Source: Blastococcus mobilis
GTDB lineage: Bacteria; Actinomycetota; Actinomycetes; Mycobacteriales; Geodermatophilaceae
Direction of reading: 5' to 3'
Assembly: GCF_900188025.1 (NCBI RefSeq)
Contig: NZ_FZNO01000021.1
Coordinates: 1 to 64,000 of the forward strand
DNA: 64,000 bases
The notes under the pieces are model-generated. The model saw nothing but the letters and a program-made list of their open reading frames with translations, searched no databases and had not been told where the DNA came from. The position numbers and the translations under genes are program-made. This document shows, piece by piece, positions 1 to 8,837 of this stretch; the stretch's first letter is position 1, and the number at the start of each line of letters is the position of its first letter.

Positions 1-28
1 GCCCGCCCTGCTCGGAGACCGTTCGTGA
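1..28 (+). CDS. tadA: C-terminal end of a TadA-like pilus ATPase (partial)
   Basis: Only the last eight codons and the stop of this gene lie in the window, reading ...PALLGDRS and TGA at 26-28. The stop overlaps the GTG start of the following TadB-like reading frame (GTGA). That is the usual coupling of the tight-adherence ATPase (TadA/CpaF) to TadB in actinobacterial tad operons. The identification rests on the neighbour and on the coupling, because eight residues cannot identify a family. Confidence 0.35.
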
Positions 29-455
29 GCGGATCCGGAGCACTGCTCGGGCTGCTGCTGGGTGTCGGGCTGCTGCTGATCTGGCGCAGCGGCCCCCGGG
101 CACCGGAGCCCCGGACGACGCCGCGCCGCCCGGGACGACGGCAACTGCTCCTGGCCGAGGCCGGGCTGACCGGCACCGGACCCGGGCATCGGGCAGGAGC
201 GGCGCCGCGGGCGGCGGAGCTGGCGGTGGAGGACCAGTCGGTCGACGTCACCGATCTGCGCCTGGCCTACGCGCCGGCGGGCGCGGACTCTGAGGCGGCC
301 GGCGGCTACTCGCCGACGCTGAGGCCGGGGGAGGAGTTCTCCGTCTGCGTGACCGTGACCGTGACCGTGCGTATCTGCTGCTGCCGCAGTTCATCGACGC
401 CAACACCGCCACCGGCCAGTACGTCGTCGAGCGTCTCCGCTACGTCGACGGCTGA
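25..455 (+). pseudogene. tadB: TadB-like N-terminus fused to an unrelated tail and frameshifted
   Basis: The first ~55 residues (hydrophobic LLGLLLGVGLLLIW, then Arg/Pro-rich, then LLLAEAGLTGTGPG) match the start of TadB, the inner-membrane platform protein of type IVc pili (GspF family, usually ~280-300 aa). From about residue 66 the sequence is no longer TadB: it becomes a hydrophilic segment (VEDQSVDVTDLRLAYAP, later LRPGEEFSV). At 351-370 there is a tandem GTGACC repeat. Beyond it the plausible protein continues in another frame (LLLPQFIDANTATGQYVVE...) to TGA at 453-455. No TadB F-domain or later membrane helices remain. This is most simply a deletion junction plus a frameshift, so the tad operon is interrupted here. 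The identity of the tail is unknown. Confidence 0.55.
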
Positions 456-551
456 GTCGGCTCAGGGGCGCCTGACGTTCATCCGCCGGATCGGCGTCGG
501 ACGGATGCGGGTGCGCCACCGGCCCGTGGCGCACCCGCCGGCCCGAGGTGC

Positions 552-788
552 TCAGCCGCCGCGCTCCACCTCGGCCTGGGTGACGCCGCGCAGCGCGGTC
601 ATCAGTGCCTCGTCCGAGGTGTCCCCGCGCTCGAGCGCTTCTCGCGCCGGTCCGGGCAGCAGGTCCAGGTCCACCGTGTCCAACCAGGCCACGTCCGCCC
701 CGTTCCGGCGCCCCACCTGCAAGCCGTCGCCGTCCTGCCGGAGGACGTACTCCTCGCTGTCGATCTGGATCGTCATGTCATCGGTCAT
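552..788 (-). CDS. Small acidic conserved-type hypothetical protein (78 aa)
   Basis: A 78-residue soluble protein, rich in Asp/Glu, without membrane segment or Cys. The N-terminal half (TIQIDSEEYVLRQDGDGLQVGRR) has the alternating pattern of a short beta sheet, followed by a helical tail (LLPGPAREALERG, ALMTALRGVTQAEVE). An in-frame ATG at 776 is the alternative start. Codon usage is high-GC third position as in the neighbouring genes, which supports it being real. It lies convergent to the broken tadB and divergent from cutA with a 65-bp gap. I do not recognise a named family. Confidence 0.6.
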   Translation of the reverse strand: MTDDMTIQIDSEEYVLRQDGDGLQVGRRNGADVAWLDTVDLDLLPGPAREALERGDTSDEALMTALRGVTQAEVERGG

Positions 789-841
789 GTCGGGCCCCTA
801 CCCGCGGGGACCGAGGTTCCACGCCACGACCGGTCGGGGGC

Positions 842-853
842 CAGGATGACGGC
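842..853 (+). promoter_or_regulatory. Leaderless -10 box for cutA
   Basis: CAGGAT at 842-847 is six bases upstream of the GTG at 854. No Shine-Dalgarno fits. A -10 hexamer at this spacing places transcription start at or next to the start codon, as in actinobacterial leaderless mRNAs. Confidence 0.4.
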
Positions 854-1180
854 GTGGACGAGGAGTACTGCGAGGTCGTCGTCACCGCCGAGGACGCCGA
901 CTGGCTCGCCGCCTTCACCCGGACGCTGGTGGAGGAGCGGCTGGCCGCCTGCGGCCACAACCTGCAGGCGATCAGGTCGGTCTACCGCTGGGACGGCGAG
1001 GTGCACGACGAGCCCGAGGCCCGCGTGGCGCTGCACACCCGCCGGTCCCTGGTGCCGGAGATCGTCGCGCGCACCGCGGAGCTGCATCCCTACGACGTCC
1101 CTTGCGTGATCGCCCTGCCACTCGTCGGCGGCAACCCGGCCTACCTGCGCTGGATCGCCGAGGAGACCCGCCCCGCCTGA
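854..1180 (+). CDS. cutA: CutA1 divalent-cation tolerance protein
   Basis: 108 aa, normal length for CutA1, a small trimeric ferredoxin-like-fold protein linked to copper tolerance in E. coli, although its biochemical role is unsettled. Visible family features are the opening CEVVVTAEDADWLAAFTRTLVEE, the ERLAACGHN segment (family: ERLAAC.N), SVYRWDGEV (family: S.Y.W.G....), E.R..LHT and the C-terminal YDVPCVIALPL..GNPAYL. The GTG at 854 is chosen because the homologous sequence begins there and a -10-like box is positioned for leaderless expression. An upstream extension of the frame is arginine-rich and not protein-like. It is monocistronic. Confidence 0.92.
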   Translation: MDEEYCEVVVTAEDADWLAAFTRTLVEERLAACGHNLQAIRSVYRWDGEVHDEPEARVALHTRRSLVPEIVARTAELHPYDVPCVIALPLVGGNPAYLRWIAEETRPA

Positions 1181-1285
1181 TTGCGGACGATCTCGTCTCA
1201 CCCTTTGCGGGGAGAACGGTCATCGTGACCTGTACCCCCGGGCACGGCTGCCGATGTAGGGGTCGAGGGCGCCGCCGATGCGTCC

Positions 1286-3115
1286 GTGACCACCGGGGGA
1301 GACGTGCGAGAAGGACCGGGAAGGGCCGAGCTGTCGGTCGACGTGCGCGCCCGCACGGGCTCGCACGACCGCGACGCCGCCCTCGTGGAGGCGGTGCTCG
1401 ACGCGCTGCCCTCCCCGACGGTCCTGCTCGACCCCGACGGGCGGCTGCTGCTGGGCAACACCGCCTGGAGCCGCCGCGCCTCGACCTATGACGACGAGCG
1501 CGTCCAGCACGGTGTCGGTTCCAGCTACTACGACAACATCCTCAACCTCTGGGACGACGAGGTGTCCCGCGGCCTGGTGCAGTCCCTCCGTGAGCTGTCC
1601 CGGGGTGAGCGCGACGAGGTCTCCCTCGACTACTCGATCACGCACCCCTCGGACTCGGTCACGCGCTGGTACCACGTGCACGCCTCCCGGATGGACCAGG
1701 CGGGCCACGTCGTCGTCACGCACACCGACATCAGCTCCCGCGTGCAGGCCGAGCAGGCCGTGACCTGGCGTGCCCGGCACGACGAGCTCACCGAGCTGCC
1801 CAACCGCCCCCATCTGCACGAGCTCATCGACGTCGAGCTGCAGCGCGCCGACGGCCGCCCCGTCTCGGTGCTCTTCCTCGACGTCGACGGGTTCAAGGAC
1901 GTCAACGACTCCTTCGGTCACGACGTGGGCGACGGGCTGCTGCGCGAGCTGGCCGGCCGGCTCGTCGCGAACACCCGGGTGCACGACACCGTGGGCCGGC
2001 TCGGCGGCGACGAGTTCGTCGTCCTCTGCCGGGACTGCGACGCCGACGGTGCCGAGGCACTGGCCCGCCGCTTCCAGAGCACGTTCGCGCGGCCGTTCGA
2101 CCTCGGCGGTCGACCCGCACGGCTGACCGGCAGCATCGGCATCGCGACCGTGCAGGGCAGTGACGCGCCGCGCACCCGGTCCGCCGACCTGGTCCGCGAC
2201 GCCGACCTCGCGATGTACGCGGCCAAGGCTGCCGGCCGCAACGGGATCCGGGTGTTCACCCCGGACCTGCGCCAGGCCGTGCAGCGGAAGGTCCGGGTCG
2301 CCGCCGAGCTCCGCGAGGCGCTCGGGACCGACCAGTTCGTCCTGCACTACCAGCCGATCGTGCACCTGCCCACCGGCGAGGTGGAAGGCGTGGAGGCGCT
2401 GATCCGCTGGCAGCATCCCGACGGCGGCATGGTCCCGCCCGGCGACTTCATCCCTGTCGCCGAGCAGTACGACCTGATCGACCCGTTGACCCGTTGGGTG
2501 CTCGGCGCAGCCACCCGGCAGGCGGCGGAGTGGAACCGGGCCGGCGTCCCGCTGGTGGTGGGCGTCAACGTCAGTGCGACGACGCTCGCCTCCGGAACGC
2601 TCGTGGACGACGTCGCCGAGGCGCTCGCGTCGTCCGGGCTGCCCCCCGAGCGGCTGATCGTGGAGCTGACCGAGACCAGCGTCGCGGAGGATCCGGAGCG
2701 GGCCGCGGCCCAGTTCGCGGCCCTGCGGATCTCGGGGGTCGAGGTCTCGATCGACGATTTCGGCACCGGGTTCTCGTCCCTGGGTCAGCTGGTCAACATC
2801 CCGGCCGGCGTGCTGAAGATCGACCGCAGCCTGGTCGCGGGTGCCCTGGGCCGCCGGAGTCAGTCGGCCGCGGCCATCGCCGCCGTCGTCGGCCTGGGCC
2901 AGGCCTGCGGCATGCGCAGCCTCGTGGAGGGCGTGGAGACCGCCGAACAGCTCGCGCTGGCCACGGAGCTCGGCTGCACCTTCGCCCAGGGCTACCACAT
3001 CGCCCGGCCGATGCCGGCCGACGAGCTGATGGGCTGGCTTTCGGCGCGCCCGGTCACGCGCGCCCGGAATCGGCTCGGCCGCTCCGCCGGACGGCTGCTC
3101 GCCGCGCGTCGCTAG
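1286..3115 (+). CDS. PAS-GGDEF-EAL bifunctional cyclic-di-GMP enzyme
   Basis: 609 aa, cytosolic, no transmembrane segment. A PAS-like sensor occupies about residues 40-155 (ALPSPTVLLDPDGRLLLGN...), followed by a diguanylate cyclase domain (~165-330) and an EAL phosphodiesterase domain (~340-590). The GGDEF motif (residues ~240-244) is intact and preceded at exactly five residues by RVHD, the RxxD inhibitory I-site. The EAL domain keeps EALIRW (~370), N in GVNVS, ELTE, IDDFGTG, LKID and EGVE, so all metal and catalytic positions of an active phosphodiesterase are present. Both activities are therefore possible, and which dominates cannot be read from sequence. The start is GTG 1286. The short Arg-rich tail has no domain. 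Confidence 0.93.
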   Translation: MTTGGDVREGPGRAELSVDVRARTGSHDRDAALVEAVLDALPSPTVLLDPDGRLLLGNTAWSRRASTYDDERVQHGVGSSYYDNILNLWDDEVSRGLVQSLRELSRGERDEVSLDYSITHPSDSVTRWYHVHASRMDQAGHVVVTHTDISSRVQAEQAVTWRARHDELTELPNRPHLHELIDVELQRADGRPVSVLFLDVDGFKDVNDSFGHDVGDGLLRELAGRLVANTRVHDTVGRLGGDEFVVLCRDCDADGAEALARRFQSTFARPFDLGGRPARLTGSIGIATVQGSDAPRTRSADLVRDADLAMYAAKAAGRNGIRVFTPDLRQAVQRKVRVAAELREALGTDQFVLHYQPIVHLPTGEVEGVEALIRWQHPDGGMVPPGDFIPVAEQYDLIDPLTRWVLGAATRQAAEWNRAGVPLVVGVNVSATTLASGTLVDDVAEALASSGLPPERLIVELTETSVAEDPERAAAQFAALRISGVEVSIDDFGTGFSSLGQLVNIPAGVLKIDRSLVAGALGRRSQSAAAIAAVVGLGQACGMRSLVEGVETAEQLALATELGCTFAQGYHIARPMPADELMGWLSARPVTRARNRLGRSAGRLLAARR

Positions 3116-3120
3116 TCCCG

Positions 3121-3408
3121 TCAGCCGGGTTCGCCCCGCGCCTTCCGTCGCACGATCACGACGATGTCGACGAGCGCCACGGCGCCCAGCACGAGCAGGA
3201 CGACGCCCGGCCAGGCGGGCAGGTCCGTCGCCAGCCAGCCCAGCCCACCGGCGACGCACACGACCAGCCCGAAGATCGCCAGCACGAGCCGCAGCGTGAG
3301 GGCCGACCGGGCCGGCGGAGCTCCGGCGAAGCCGGCCGTGGGGTCGTGATGGTCGGGCAGGCCGCGCTCGTAGTCCGCCCGGGAACGACGTCTGCGAGGC
3401 TCACTCAT
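3121..3408 (-). CDS. DUF6343-type small membrane protein
   Basis: 95 aa from the ATG at 3408; a longer frame to 3441 would run into the prfB promoter. The N-terminus is basic ([22 protein letters not shown]), followed by [25 protein letters not shown] and two predicted membrane helices (~45-65 and ~70-88), ending in a basic VRRKARGE tail. The [12 protein letters not shown] core and the position beside prfB fit the actinobacterial DUF6343 family, which has no known function. It converges on the c-di-GMP gene with only 5 bp between the stop codons. Confidence 0.7.
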   Translation of the reverse strand: MSEPRRRRSRADYERGLPDHHDPTAGFAGAPPARSALTLRLVLAIFGLVVCVAGGLGWLATDLPAWPGVVLLVLGAVALVDIVVIVRRKARGEPG

Positions 3409-3441
3409 GCCAGGGATGGCTACCCCTGGGCCGCGGCGCAC

Positions 3442-3455
3442 TACCCTGGCCAGAC
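3442..3455 (+). promoter_or_regulatory. Leaderless -10 box for prfB
   Basis: TACCCT at 3442-3447 lies eight bases before the GTG start of prfB at 3456, the spacing expected for a leaderless transcript. No ribosome-binding sequence is present. Confidence 0.5.
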
Positions 3456-4568
3456 GTGGCTGCTGACTTCTCCGTCGTCCTGGACGAACTGAACACGACC
3501 CTGAAGTCGATCGAGGCCGTGCTGCGAATCGACGACATGCGCAGCGAGATCGCCGACCTGGAGCAGCAGGCGGCCGCTCCGGACCTCTGGAACGACGTCG
3601 AGGCCGCCCAGGCGCTCACCTCCCGGCTGTCCTACCTGCAGGGCGACCTGCGCCGCGTCGAGGACCTGCGCAGCCGCCTCGAGGACGTCGGCCTGATGCA
3701 CGAGATGGCCGCCGAGGAGAACGACGAGGCGACGATCGCCGAGACCGAGCGCGAGCTCGCCAGCATCCGCACGGCGATCGATGAGCTCGAGGTCCGGACC
3801 CTCCTGTCCGGCGAGTACGACTCCCGCGAGGCGCTCGTGACCATCCGCTCGGAGGCCGGTGGCGTCGATGCCGCCGACTTCGCCGAGATGCTCATGCGCA
3901 TGTACCTGCGCTGGGCGGAACGGCACAAGTACCCCACCGAGGTCCTCGACGTGAGCTACGCCGAGGAGGCCGGCATCAAGTCGGCCACCTTCGCCGTCAA
4001 GGTGCCCTACGCCTACGGCACGCTCTCGGTCGAGCAGGGCACCCACCGGCTGGTCCGCATCTCCCCGTTCGACAACCAGGGCCGGCGCCAGACCTCCTTC
4101 GCCGGGGTCGAGGTGCTGCCCGTCGTCGAGCAGACCGACCACGTCGACATCCCCGAGAACGAGATCCGGGTCGACGTCTTCCGCTCCTCCGGGCCGGGTG
4201 GGCAGAGCGTGAACACCACCGACTCCGCCGTCCGGATGACCCACATCCCGACCGGCATCGTGGTGTCCTGCCAGAACGAGAAGTCCCAGATCCAGAACCG
4301 GGCGGCCGCGCTGCGGGTGCTGCAGGCCCGGCTGCTCGTCGTCCGCCAGCAGGAGCAGCGCGCCGAGATGGACGCGCTCAAGGGGGAGGGCAGCAGCTGG
4401 GGCAACCAGATGCGCTCCTACGTGCTGCACCCGTACCAGATGGTCAAGGACCTGCGGACCGAGGTGGAGACCGGTAACCCCGCCAACGTCCTGGACGGTG
4501 ACATCGACGCCTTCATCGAGGCCGGCATCCGCTGGCGCCGTCAGCAGGAGACCGTCGACGCCGGCTGA
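3456..4568 (+). CDS. prfB: Peptide chain release factor 2
   Basis: 370 aa, the usual size of RF2, which terminates translation at UGA and UAA in the ribosomal A site. Domain 1 is a helical coiled region (~1-110). The codon-recognition tripeptide SPF is seen in [15 protein letters not shown] (~residues 199-213). The peptidyl-hydrolysis GGQ motif is in [17 protein letters not shown] (~245-261), followed by the basic CQNEKSQ..N segment. The frame is continuous, so the programmed +1 frameshift of many RF2 genes is absent. Gene order prfB-ftsE-ftsX-smpB is conserved in Actinobacteria. A hairpin repeat of the dispersed family follows directly after the stop. Confidence 0.97.
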   Translation: MAADFSVVLDELNTTLKSIEAVLRIDDMRSEIADLEQQAAAPDLWNDVEAAQALTSRLSYLQGDLRRVEDLRSRLEDVGLMHEMAAEENDEATIAETERELASIRTAIDELEVRTLLSGEYDSREALVTIRSEAGGVDAADFAEMLMRMYLRWAERHKYPTEVLDVSYAEEAGIKSATFAVKVPYAYGTLSVEQGTHRLVRISPFDNQGRRQTSFAGVEVLPVVEQTDHVDIPENEIRVDVFRSSGPGGQSVNTTDSAVRMTHIPTGIVVSCQNEKSQIQNRAAALRVLQARLLVVRQQEQRAEMDALKGEGSSWGNQMRSYVLHPYQMVKDLRTEVETGNPANVLDGDIDAFIEAGIRWRRQQETVDAG

Positions 4569-4573
4569 CAGTA

Positions 4574-4628
4574 GGAGACCCCGTCCTCCCCACCCTTCGC
4601 AAGCTCAGGGGGGACCCGGGACGGGGCC
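4574..4628 (+). repeat. Dispersed post-stop hairpin repeat, copy 1 (after prfB)
   Basis: A 55-bp imperfect palindrome. The outer stem is CCCCGTC/GACGGGG, with a C-rich inner arm, the core TTCGCAAGCTC at 4596-4606 and a G-rich arm. It begins six bases after the prfB stop. It matches copies at 13291, 14539 and 38134 and inverted copies near 38927 and 40083. It may act as an intrinsic terminator, although no U-tract follows. Confidence 0.75.
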
Positions 4629-4811
4629 ACGGCGGGACCCCGCAGGGGGCCGGCTGACGGTAGTCGGCGACCTCACATGGGGCCACCCGAGAGTGTCGGA
4701 CGCGACCGTCTGTAATTGTCGACCGGGGGGTTTCCGCGCGCCGGTCACTGTGTGCGAGAAGGACTCCCGCGAGTTCCGTCGCAGACGGGGCATTGTCATC
4801 GCCGAGGCAGG

Positions 4812-4825
4812 TACCGTGGCGCCTC
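4812..4825 (+). promoter_or_regulatory. Leaderless -10 box for ftsE
   Basis: TACCGT at 4812-4817 is eight bases upstream of the ftsE GTG (4826). It lies downstream of the repeat that separates prfB from ftsE, so ftsEX has its own promoter. Confidence 0.45.
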
Positions 4826-5515
4826 GTGATCGAACTGCAACACGTCACCAAGCTGTACCCGGCGAGCAGCCGACCAGCCCTCGACGACGTGTCCACCGAG
4901 ATCGACAAGGGCGAATTCGTCTTCCTCATCGGATCCTCCGGCTCGGGGAAGTCGACGTTCCTCCGGCTGCTGCTCAAGGAGGACACCCCGACCTCCGGCA
5001 CGATCAGCGTGAACGGCAAGACGCTGAACACGATGAGCAAGTGGCAGGTGCCCAAGCTGCGCCGGACCATGGGCTGCGTCTTCCAGGACTTCCGCCTGCT
5101 CCGTGACCGCACGGTCGCCCAGAACGTCGCCTTCGCGCTCGAGGTCATCAACAAGCCCGCGCGGACGATCAAGCGCGTCGTGCCCGAGGTGCTGGAGATG
5201 GTCGGCCTCGAGGGCAAGGCGCAGCGGCTCCCCGGTGAGCTCTCCGGCGGCGAGCAGCAGCGGGTGGCCATCGCCCGCGCGTTCGTCAACCGGCCGCTGG
5301 TGCTGCTCGCCGACGAGCCCACCGGAAACCTCGATCCGGAGACCAGCGAGGGGATCATGCTGCTGCTGGAGCGGATCAACCGCACCGGCACCACGGTGAT
5401 CATGGCGACGCACGACTACCACATCGTCGACTCCATGCGCCGGCGCGTGATCGAGCTCAACGGGGGAGTCCTCACCCGCGACCAGTCGCGCGGCGTCTAC
5501 GGGGTCGGCCGCTAG
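4826..5515 (+). CDS. ftsE: Cell division ATP-binding protein FtsE
   Basis: 229 aa ABC ATPase that works with FtsX to activate septal peptidoglycan hydrolases (RipC-type in actinobacteria) at the inner membrane. It has Walker A GSSGSGKS at residues 36-43, Q-loop CVFQDFRLL, signature LSGGEQQR (~138-145), Walker [12 protein letters not shown] and the switch-region ATHD. The start is GTG 4826 ([12 protein letters not shown]), which matches the family N-terminus and the -10 spacing; an upstream in-frame ATG at 4793 would add unrelated residues. ftsX follows after 83 bp on the same strand. Confidence 0.97.
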   Translation: MIELQHVTKLYPASSRPALDDVSTEIDKGEFVFLIGSSGSGKSTFLRLLLKEDTPTSGTISVNGKTLNTMSKWQVPKLRRTMGCVFQDFRLLRDRTVAQNVAFALEVINKPARTIKRVVPEVLEMVGLEGKAQRLPGELSGGEQQRVAIARAFVNRPLVLLADEPTGNLDPETSEGIMLLLERINRTGTTVIMATHDYHIVDSMRRRVIELNGGVLTRDQSRGVYGVGR

Positions 5516-5598
5516 ACCAGCGGCCAGTCGTCACAACCACGTGCCGCTGACGTCGAGACGCTCGTCTCGCCCCGTGCACGAATCCAGATAGGGAATCC

Positions 5599-6483
5599 AT
5601 GCGCGTCAACTTCGTCCTCTCCGAGGTGGCCACCGGGCTGCGTCGCAACCTGACCATGACGGTCGCGATGATCCTGACGACCGCGATCTCCCTCGGACTC
5701 ATGGGCACCGGGCTGCTGATCGCCGGGATGATCTCCGACATGAAGGAGATCTACTACGACAAGGTGCAGGTCTCCATCTTCCTGGCCGAGGACGTCACCG
5801 AGGAGCAGCGGGCCGGCATCGAGTCGCGGCTGGAGAGCTCCCCGGAGGTCAAGAGCTACATCTACGAGTCCAAGGACGAGGCGTTCGAGCGCTTCCAGCA
5901 GCAGTTCAGCCAGCAGCCCGAGCTGGTCGAGAACACGCCGCCGGACGCGCTGCCCGAGAGCTTCCGCGTCGAGCTGGTCAACCCCGAGCGCTACGAGGTC
6001 ATCAAGGCGGAGTTCCCGGCCGGCGCCGACGGCGTGGACCAGGTCCGCGACGAGGGTGACTTCCTCGACCGGTTGTTCAGCCTGCTCAACGGCGCCCGCA
6101 ACGCCACCATCGCCGTGGCGGTGGTCCAGGCGCTGGCGGCGCTCCTGCTGATCTCCAACACCATCCAGCTGGCCGCGTTCAACCGCCGCAACGAAACGAA
6201 CATCATGCGCCTGGTGGGCGCCTCCCGCTGGTACACGCAGCTGCCGTTCATCCTCGAGGCCGCGGTCGCCGGGCTGATCGGGGCACTGCTGGCCGTCGGC
6301 GGGCTGGTGCTCACCAAGGTGCTCTTCGTCGACCGCACGCTGGCCGGTCCGATCAAGGCCGGGATCATCCCGCCGGTCGACTGGTCGGCGATCGCCTTGA
6401 TCGCGCCCGTCATCGCCGCCGCCGGGGTGGGCCTCGCGGGCATCGCCGCCTACGTCACGCTGCGGCTGTACGTCCGGCTGTAG
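5599..6483 (+). CDS. ftsX: Cell division protein FtsX
   Basis: 294 aa membrane partner of FtsE. It has the standard FtsX layout: a cytoplasmic N-terminus (MRVNFVLSEVATGLRRN), TM1 (~20-42), an extracytoplasmic domain of ~120 residues rich in acidic and Gln residues (QVSIFLAEDVTEEQ...FQQQFSQQPELVENTP), then TM2-TM4 in the C-terminal half ending TLRLYVRL. The extracellular loop is the part that contacts a peptidoglycan hydrolase in other actinobacteria. The sequence AGGGAATCC just before the ATG can serve as ribosome-binding site. Confidence 0.96.
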   Translation: MRVNFVLSEVATGLRRNLTMTVAMILTTAISLGLMGTGLLIAGMISDMKEIYYDKVQVSIFLAEDVTEEQRAGIESRLESSPEVKSYIYESKDEAFERFQQQFSQQPELVENTPPDALPESFRVELVNPERYEVIKAEFPAGADGVDQVRDEGDFLDRLFSLLNGARNATIAVAVVQALAALLLISNTIQLAAFNRRNETNIMRLVGASRWYTQLPFILEAAVAGLIGALLAVGGLVLTKVLFVDRTLAGPIKAGIIPPVDWSAIALIAPVIAAAGVGLAGIAAYVTLRLYVRL

Positions 6484-6515
6484 TTCCTCTCCCGGGGCGT
6501 GGTCGGGCGGCGCAG

Positions 6516-6527
6516 TAGCCTGGGGAC
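6516..6527 (+). promoter_or_regulatory. Leaderless -10 box for smpB
   Basis: TAGCCT at 6516-6521 is six bases from the ATG at 6528, giving smpB a probable leaderless promoter separate from ftsX. Confidence 0.45.
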
Positions 6528-7004
6528 ATGCCGCGTGAGACCGGGCGCAAGCTCATCGCCCAGAACAAGAAGGCGCGGCACGACTACGCCATCCTCGACA
6601 CCTACGAGGTGGGCCTGGTGCTGACCGGCACCGAGGTGAAGAGCCTGCGGGCCGGCCGGGCCTCACTGGTCGACGGCTTCGCCTCCGTGGACGACGGCGA
6701 GGTGTGGCTGCAGCACGTGCACATCCCCGAGTACACGCAGGGCACCTGGACCAACCACGCACCGCGGCGCAAGCGCAAGGTGCTCATGCACCGCGCCGAG
6801 ATCGAGAAGCTGATCGGCAAGACCAAGGAGGGCGGGCTGACGCTCGTCCCGCTGGACCTGTACTTCAAGGACGGCAAGGTCAAGGCCACGCTCGCGCTGG
6901 CGAAGGGGAAGAAGTCCTACGACAAGCGGCAGGACCTCGCCGAGCGCGACTCGCGCCGGGAGATGCAGAAGGCCTTCGGGCGGTACGTGAAGGGACGGCG
7001 CTGA
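6528..7004 (+). CDS. smpB: SsrA-binding protein SmpB
   Basis: 158 aa, full length for SmpB, the protein that carries tmRNA into stalled ribosomes for trans-translation. Family hallmarks are [32 protein letters not shown] near the start, a W/H-rich beta barrel ([28 protein letters not shown]), and the basic helical C-terminal tail ([27 protein letters not shown]) that mimics the codon-anticodon stem in the decoding centre. Its RNA partner, ssrA, is encoded 8 kb away at 15065. Confidence 0.97.
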   Translation: MPRETGRKLIAQNKKARHDYAILDTYEVGLVLTGTEVKSLRAGRASLVDGFASVDDGEVWLQHVHIPEYTQGTWTNHAPRRKRKVLMHRAEIEKLIGKTKEGGLTLVPLDLYFKDGKVKATLALAKGKKSYDKRQDLAERDSRREMQKAFGRYVKGRR

Positions 7005-7008
7005 CCGC

Positions 7009-7932
7009 ATGCGGGGAATGGCTTACGACCGGTTCGGCGACGACGACGTCCTCCAGCTGCGCGACGACCTGCCCGAGCCCCCGGTGGGGCCCGACACCGT
7101 CCTGGTGCGGGTGCACGCCACCGGGGTCAACCCGGTCGACATGATGATCCGCGCCGGATACCTCGCCGGCGCCTACCCGCACCACTTCCCGATCGTGCCG
7201 GGCTGGGACGTCGCCGGGGTCGTCGAGGCGGTCGGACCGGCGGTCGTCGCCTTCCGGCCCGGGGACGAGGTGTTCGGCTACGTCCGCCGGGACGACGTCC
7301 AGTGGGGGACGGCGGCCGAGCTCGTGCCCGCGCCGCAGCGCTGCCTGGCGCACAAGCCGCAGTCGCTCTCCTTCGCCGAGGCCGGCGCGCTCCCCCTGGC
7401 CGGGCTGACCGCCTACCAGGCGCTGACCGAGGCGCTCGACGTCGGCGAGGGCGACCGGGTGCTCGTGCACCGGGCGGCGGGCGGCGTCGGGTTCAACGCG
7501 GTGCAGATCGCCGTCGCGCTGGGGGCGCACGTCATCGGCACGGCCAGTCCGCGCAACCACGGCTTCCTGAAGGACGCCGGTGCCGCCGAGGTGCTCGACT
7601 ACTCCGCCGGTCCGATCAGCGGGCAGCTGTCCGAGCCGGTGGACGCCGTGCTCGATCTCGTCGGCGGGGACGCCCTCGCCGACGCCCCGAAGCAGGTGCG
7701 CGACGTCTCCCGGATCGCGTCGGTGGTCGATCCGTCGGTGAACCAGATGGGCGGACGGTACGTGTTCGTCCACCCCGAGCAGCACGACCTCGAGGAACTG
7801 GGGCGCATGGCCGACGCCGGGCAGCTGCGGGTCCCGATCGCGAAGGCCTTCCCGCTCGAGGAGCTCGTCGCCGCGCAGCGGATGGTGGCCGAGGGTCACG
7901 TGCGCGGCAAGGTCGTCGTCACGCTGCGATGA
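7009..7932 (+). CDS. Zeta-crystallin-type NADP-dependent oxidoreductase
   Basis: 307 aa MDR-superfamily enzyme without zinc. It has the GroES-like N-domain (~1-120: GVNPVDMMIRAGYL, PGWDVAGVVEAVG, FRPGDEVFGY) and a Rossmann domain with the quinone-oxidoreductase signature VLVHRAAGGVGFNAVQIAVALGAHVIGT (~150-177). Such enzymes reduce quinones or enals with NADPH, but the substrate is not predictable. The ATG at 7009 comes four bases after the smpB stop, so it may be read through from smpB. The stop overlaps the next start (ATGA), implying translational coupling with the amidohydrolase. Confidence 0.9.
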   Translation: MRGMAYDRFGDDDVLQLRDDLPEPPVGPDTVLVRVHATGVNPVDMMIRAGYLAGAYPHHFPIVPGWDVAGVVEAVGPAVVAFRPGDEVFGYVRRDDVQWGTAAELVPAPQRCLAHKPQSLSFAEAGALPLAGLTAYQALTEALDVGEGDRVLVHRAAGGVGFNAVQIAVALGAHVIGTASPRNHGFLKDAGAAEVLDYSAGPISGQLSEPVDAVLDLVGGDALADAPKQVRDVSRIASVVDPSVNQMGGRYVFVHPEQHDLEELGRMADAGQLRVPIAKAFPLEELVAAQRMVAEGHVRGKVVVTLR

Positions 7933-8837
7933 GCCGGGCCACGAGCACGGTGCTCCCGCCGGCGGACGACGCCGACGTCCCCCGCTACTGGCGCGAGCTG
8001 GGCCTCCCCGGGCTCGTGGACGTGCACGTGCACTTCCTGCCCGAGCGCGTGCAGGCGAAGGTGTGGGAGTACTTCGCGCAGGCCGAGACGCACTACGGCA
8101 CGGGCTGGCCGATCGCCTACGCGCTGCCCGACGAGGAGCGGCTGGCCGTCCTCGACCGGCTGGGAGTGCGCGCCTTCCCGACGCTGCCCTACCCGCACAA
8201 GCCGGGGATGGCGGCGTGGCTGAACGAGTGGTCGGCCGGGTTCGCCGCCGCCCGCACGCAGGTGCTCCAGTCGGCGACCTTCTACCCCGAGCCCGGGGCC
8301 GCCGGGTACGTGGCCGAGGCGCTGGAGCGCGGGGCGCGGGTGTTCAAGGTCCATGTCCAGGTCGGTTCCTTCGACCCGCGCGACCCGCTGCTGGACCCCG
8401 TGTGGGCGCGGCTGGAGGAGACGGGCACCCCCGTCGTCATCCACTGCGGGTCGGGGCCGCTCGCCGGGGAGCACACCGGCCCGGAGCCGGTGACCGGGCT
8501 GCTGGAGCGCTACCCGAGGTTGCAGCTGGTCATCGCCCACCTGGGCATGCCCGAGTACCGGGAGTTCCTCGACCTCGCCGAGCGGTACGAGCGGGTGCAC
8601 CTGGACACCACCATGTTCGCCACCGACTTCACCGAGCGGCTCATGCCCTTCGACCCGGCCGACCGCCCCCGGCTGGCCGACCTCCGTGCCAAGGTCCTGC
8701 TCGGCACCGACTTCCCCTCGATCCCGTACGCGTACGCCCACCAGCTGGCGGCGCTGCACCGGCTGGAGCTGGGGGAGGAGTGGCTGCGCGCCGTCCTCTG
8801 GGAGAACGGCGCCCGGCTGTTCGGCCTGCAGGCCTGA
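7929..8837 (+). CDS. Amidohydrolase-2 family metal-dependent hydrolase
   Basis: 302 aa TIM-barrel hydrolase of the ACMSD/amidohydrolase-2 type (PF04909). The metal motif HVHF in LVDVHVHFLPERV (~residues 33-36), a barrel Lys/His segment (VFKVHVQVGSFDP), VVIHCGSGPL, the strand LVIAHLGMPEY, and the terminal Asp in LLGTDFPSIPY are all present in order. Family members hydrolyse or decarboxylate small acids; substrate unknown. The ATG at 7929 overlaps the oxidoreductase stop, so the two genes form a coupled pair and may act in one degradative step series. Confidence 0.87.
   Translation: MSRATSTVLPPADDADVPRYWRELGLPGLVDVHVHFLPERVQAKVWEYFAQAETHYGTGWPIAYALPDEERLAVLDRLGVRAFPTLPYPHKPGMAAWLNEWSAGFAAARTQVLQSATFYPEPGAAGYVAEALERGARVFKVHVQVGSFDPRDPLLDPVWARLEETGTPVVIHCGSGPLAGEHTGPEPVTGLLERYPRLQLVIAHLGMPEYREFLDLAERYERVHLDTTMFATDFTERLMPFDPADRPRLADLRAKVLLGTDFPSIPYAYAHQLAALHRLELGEEWLRAVLWENGARLFGLQA

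Noticed and set aside
3456-3560. Programmed frameshift in prfB
   Set aside because: The frame is continuous from GTG and no in-frame TGA with a slippery site occurs near codon 25.
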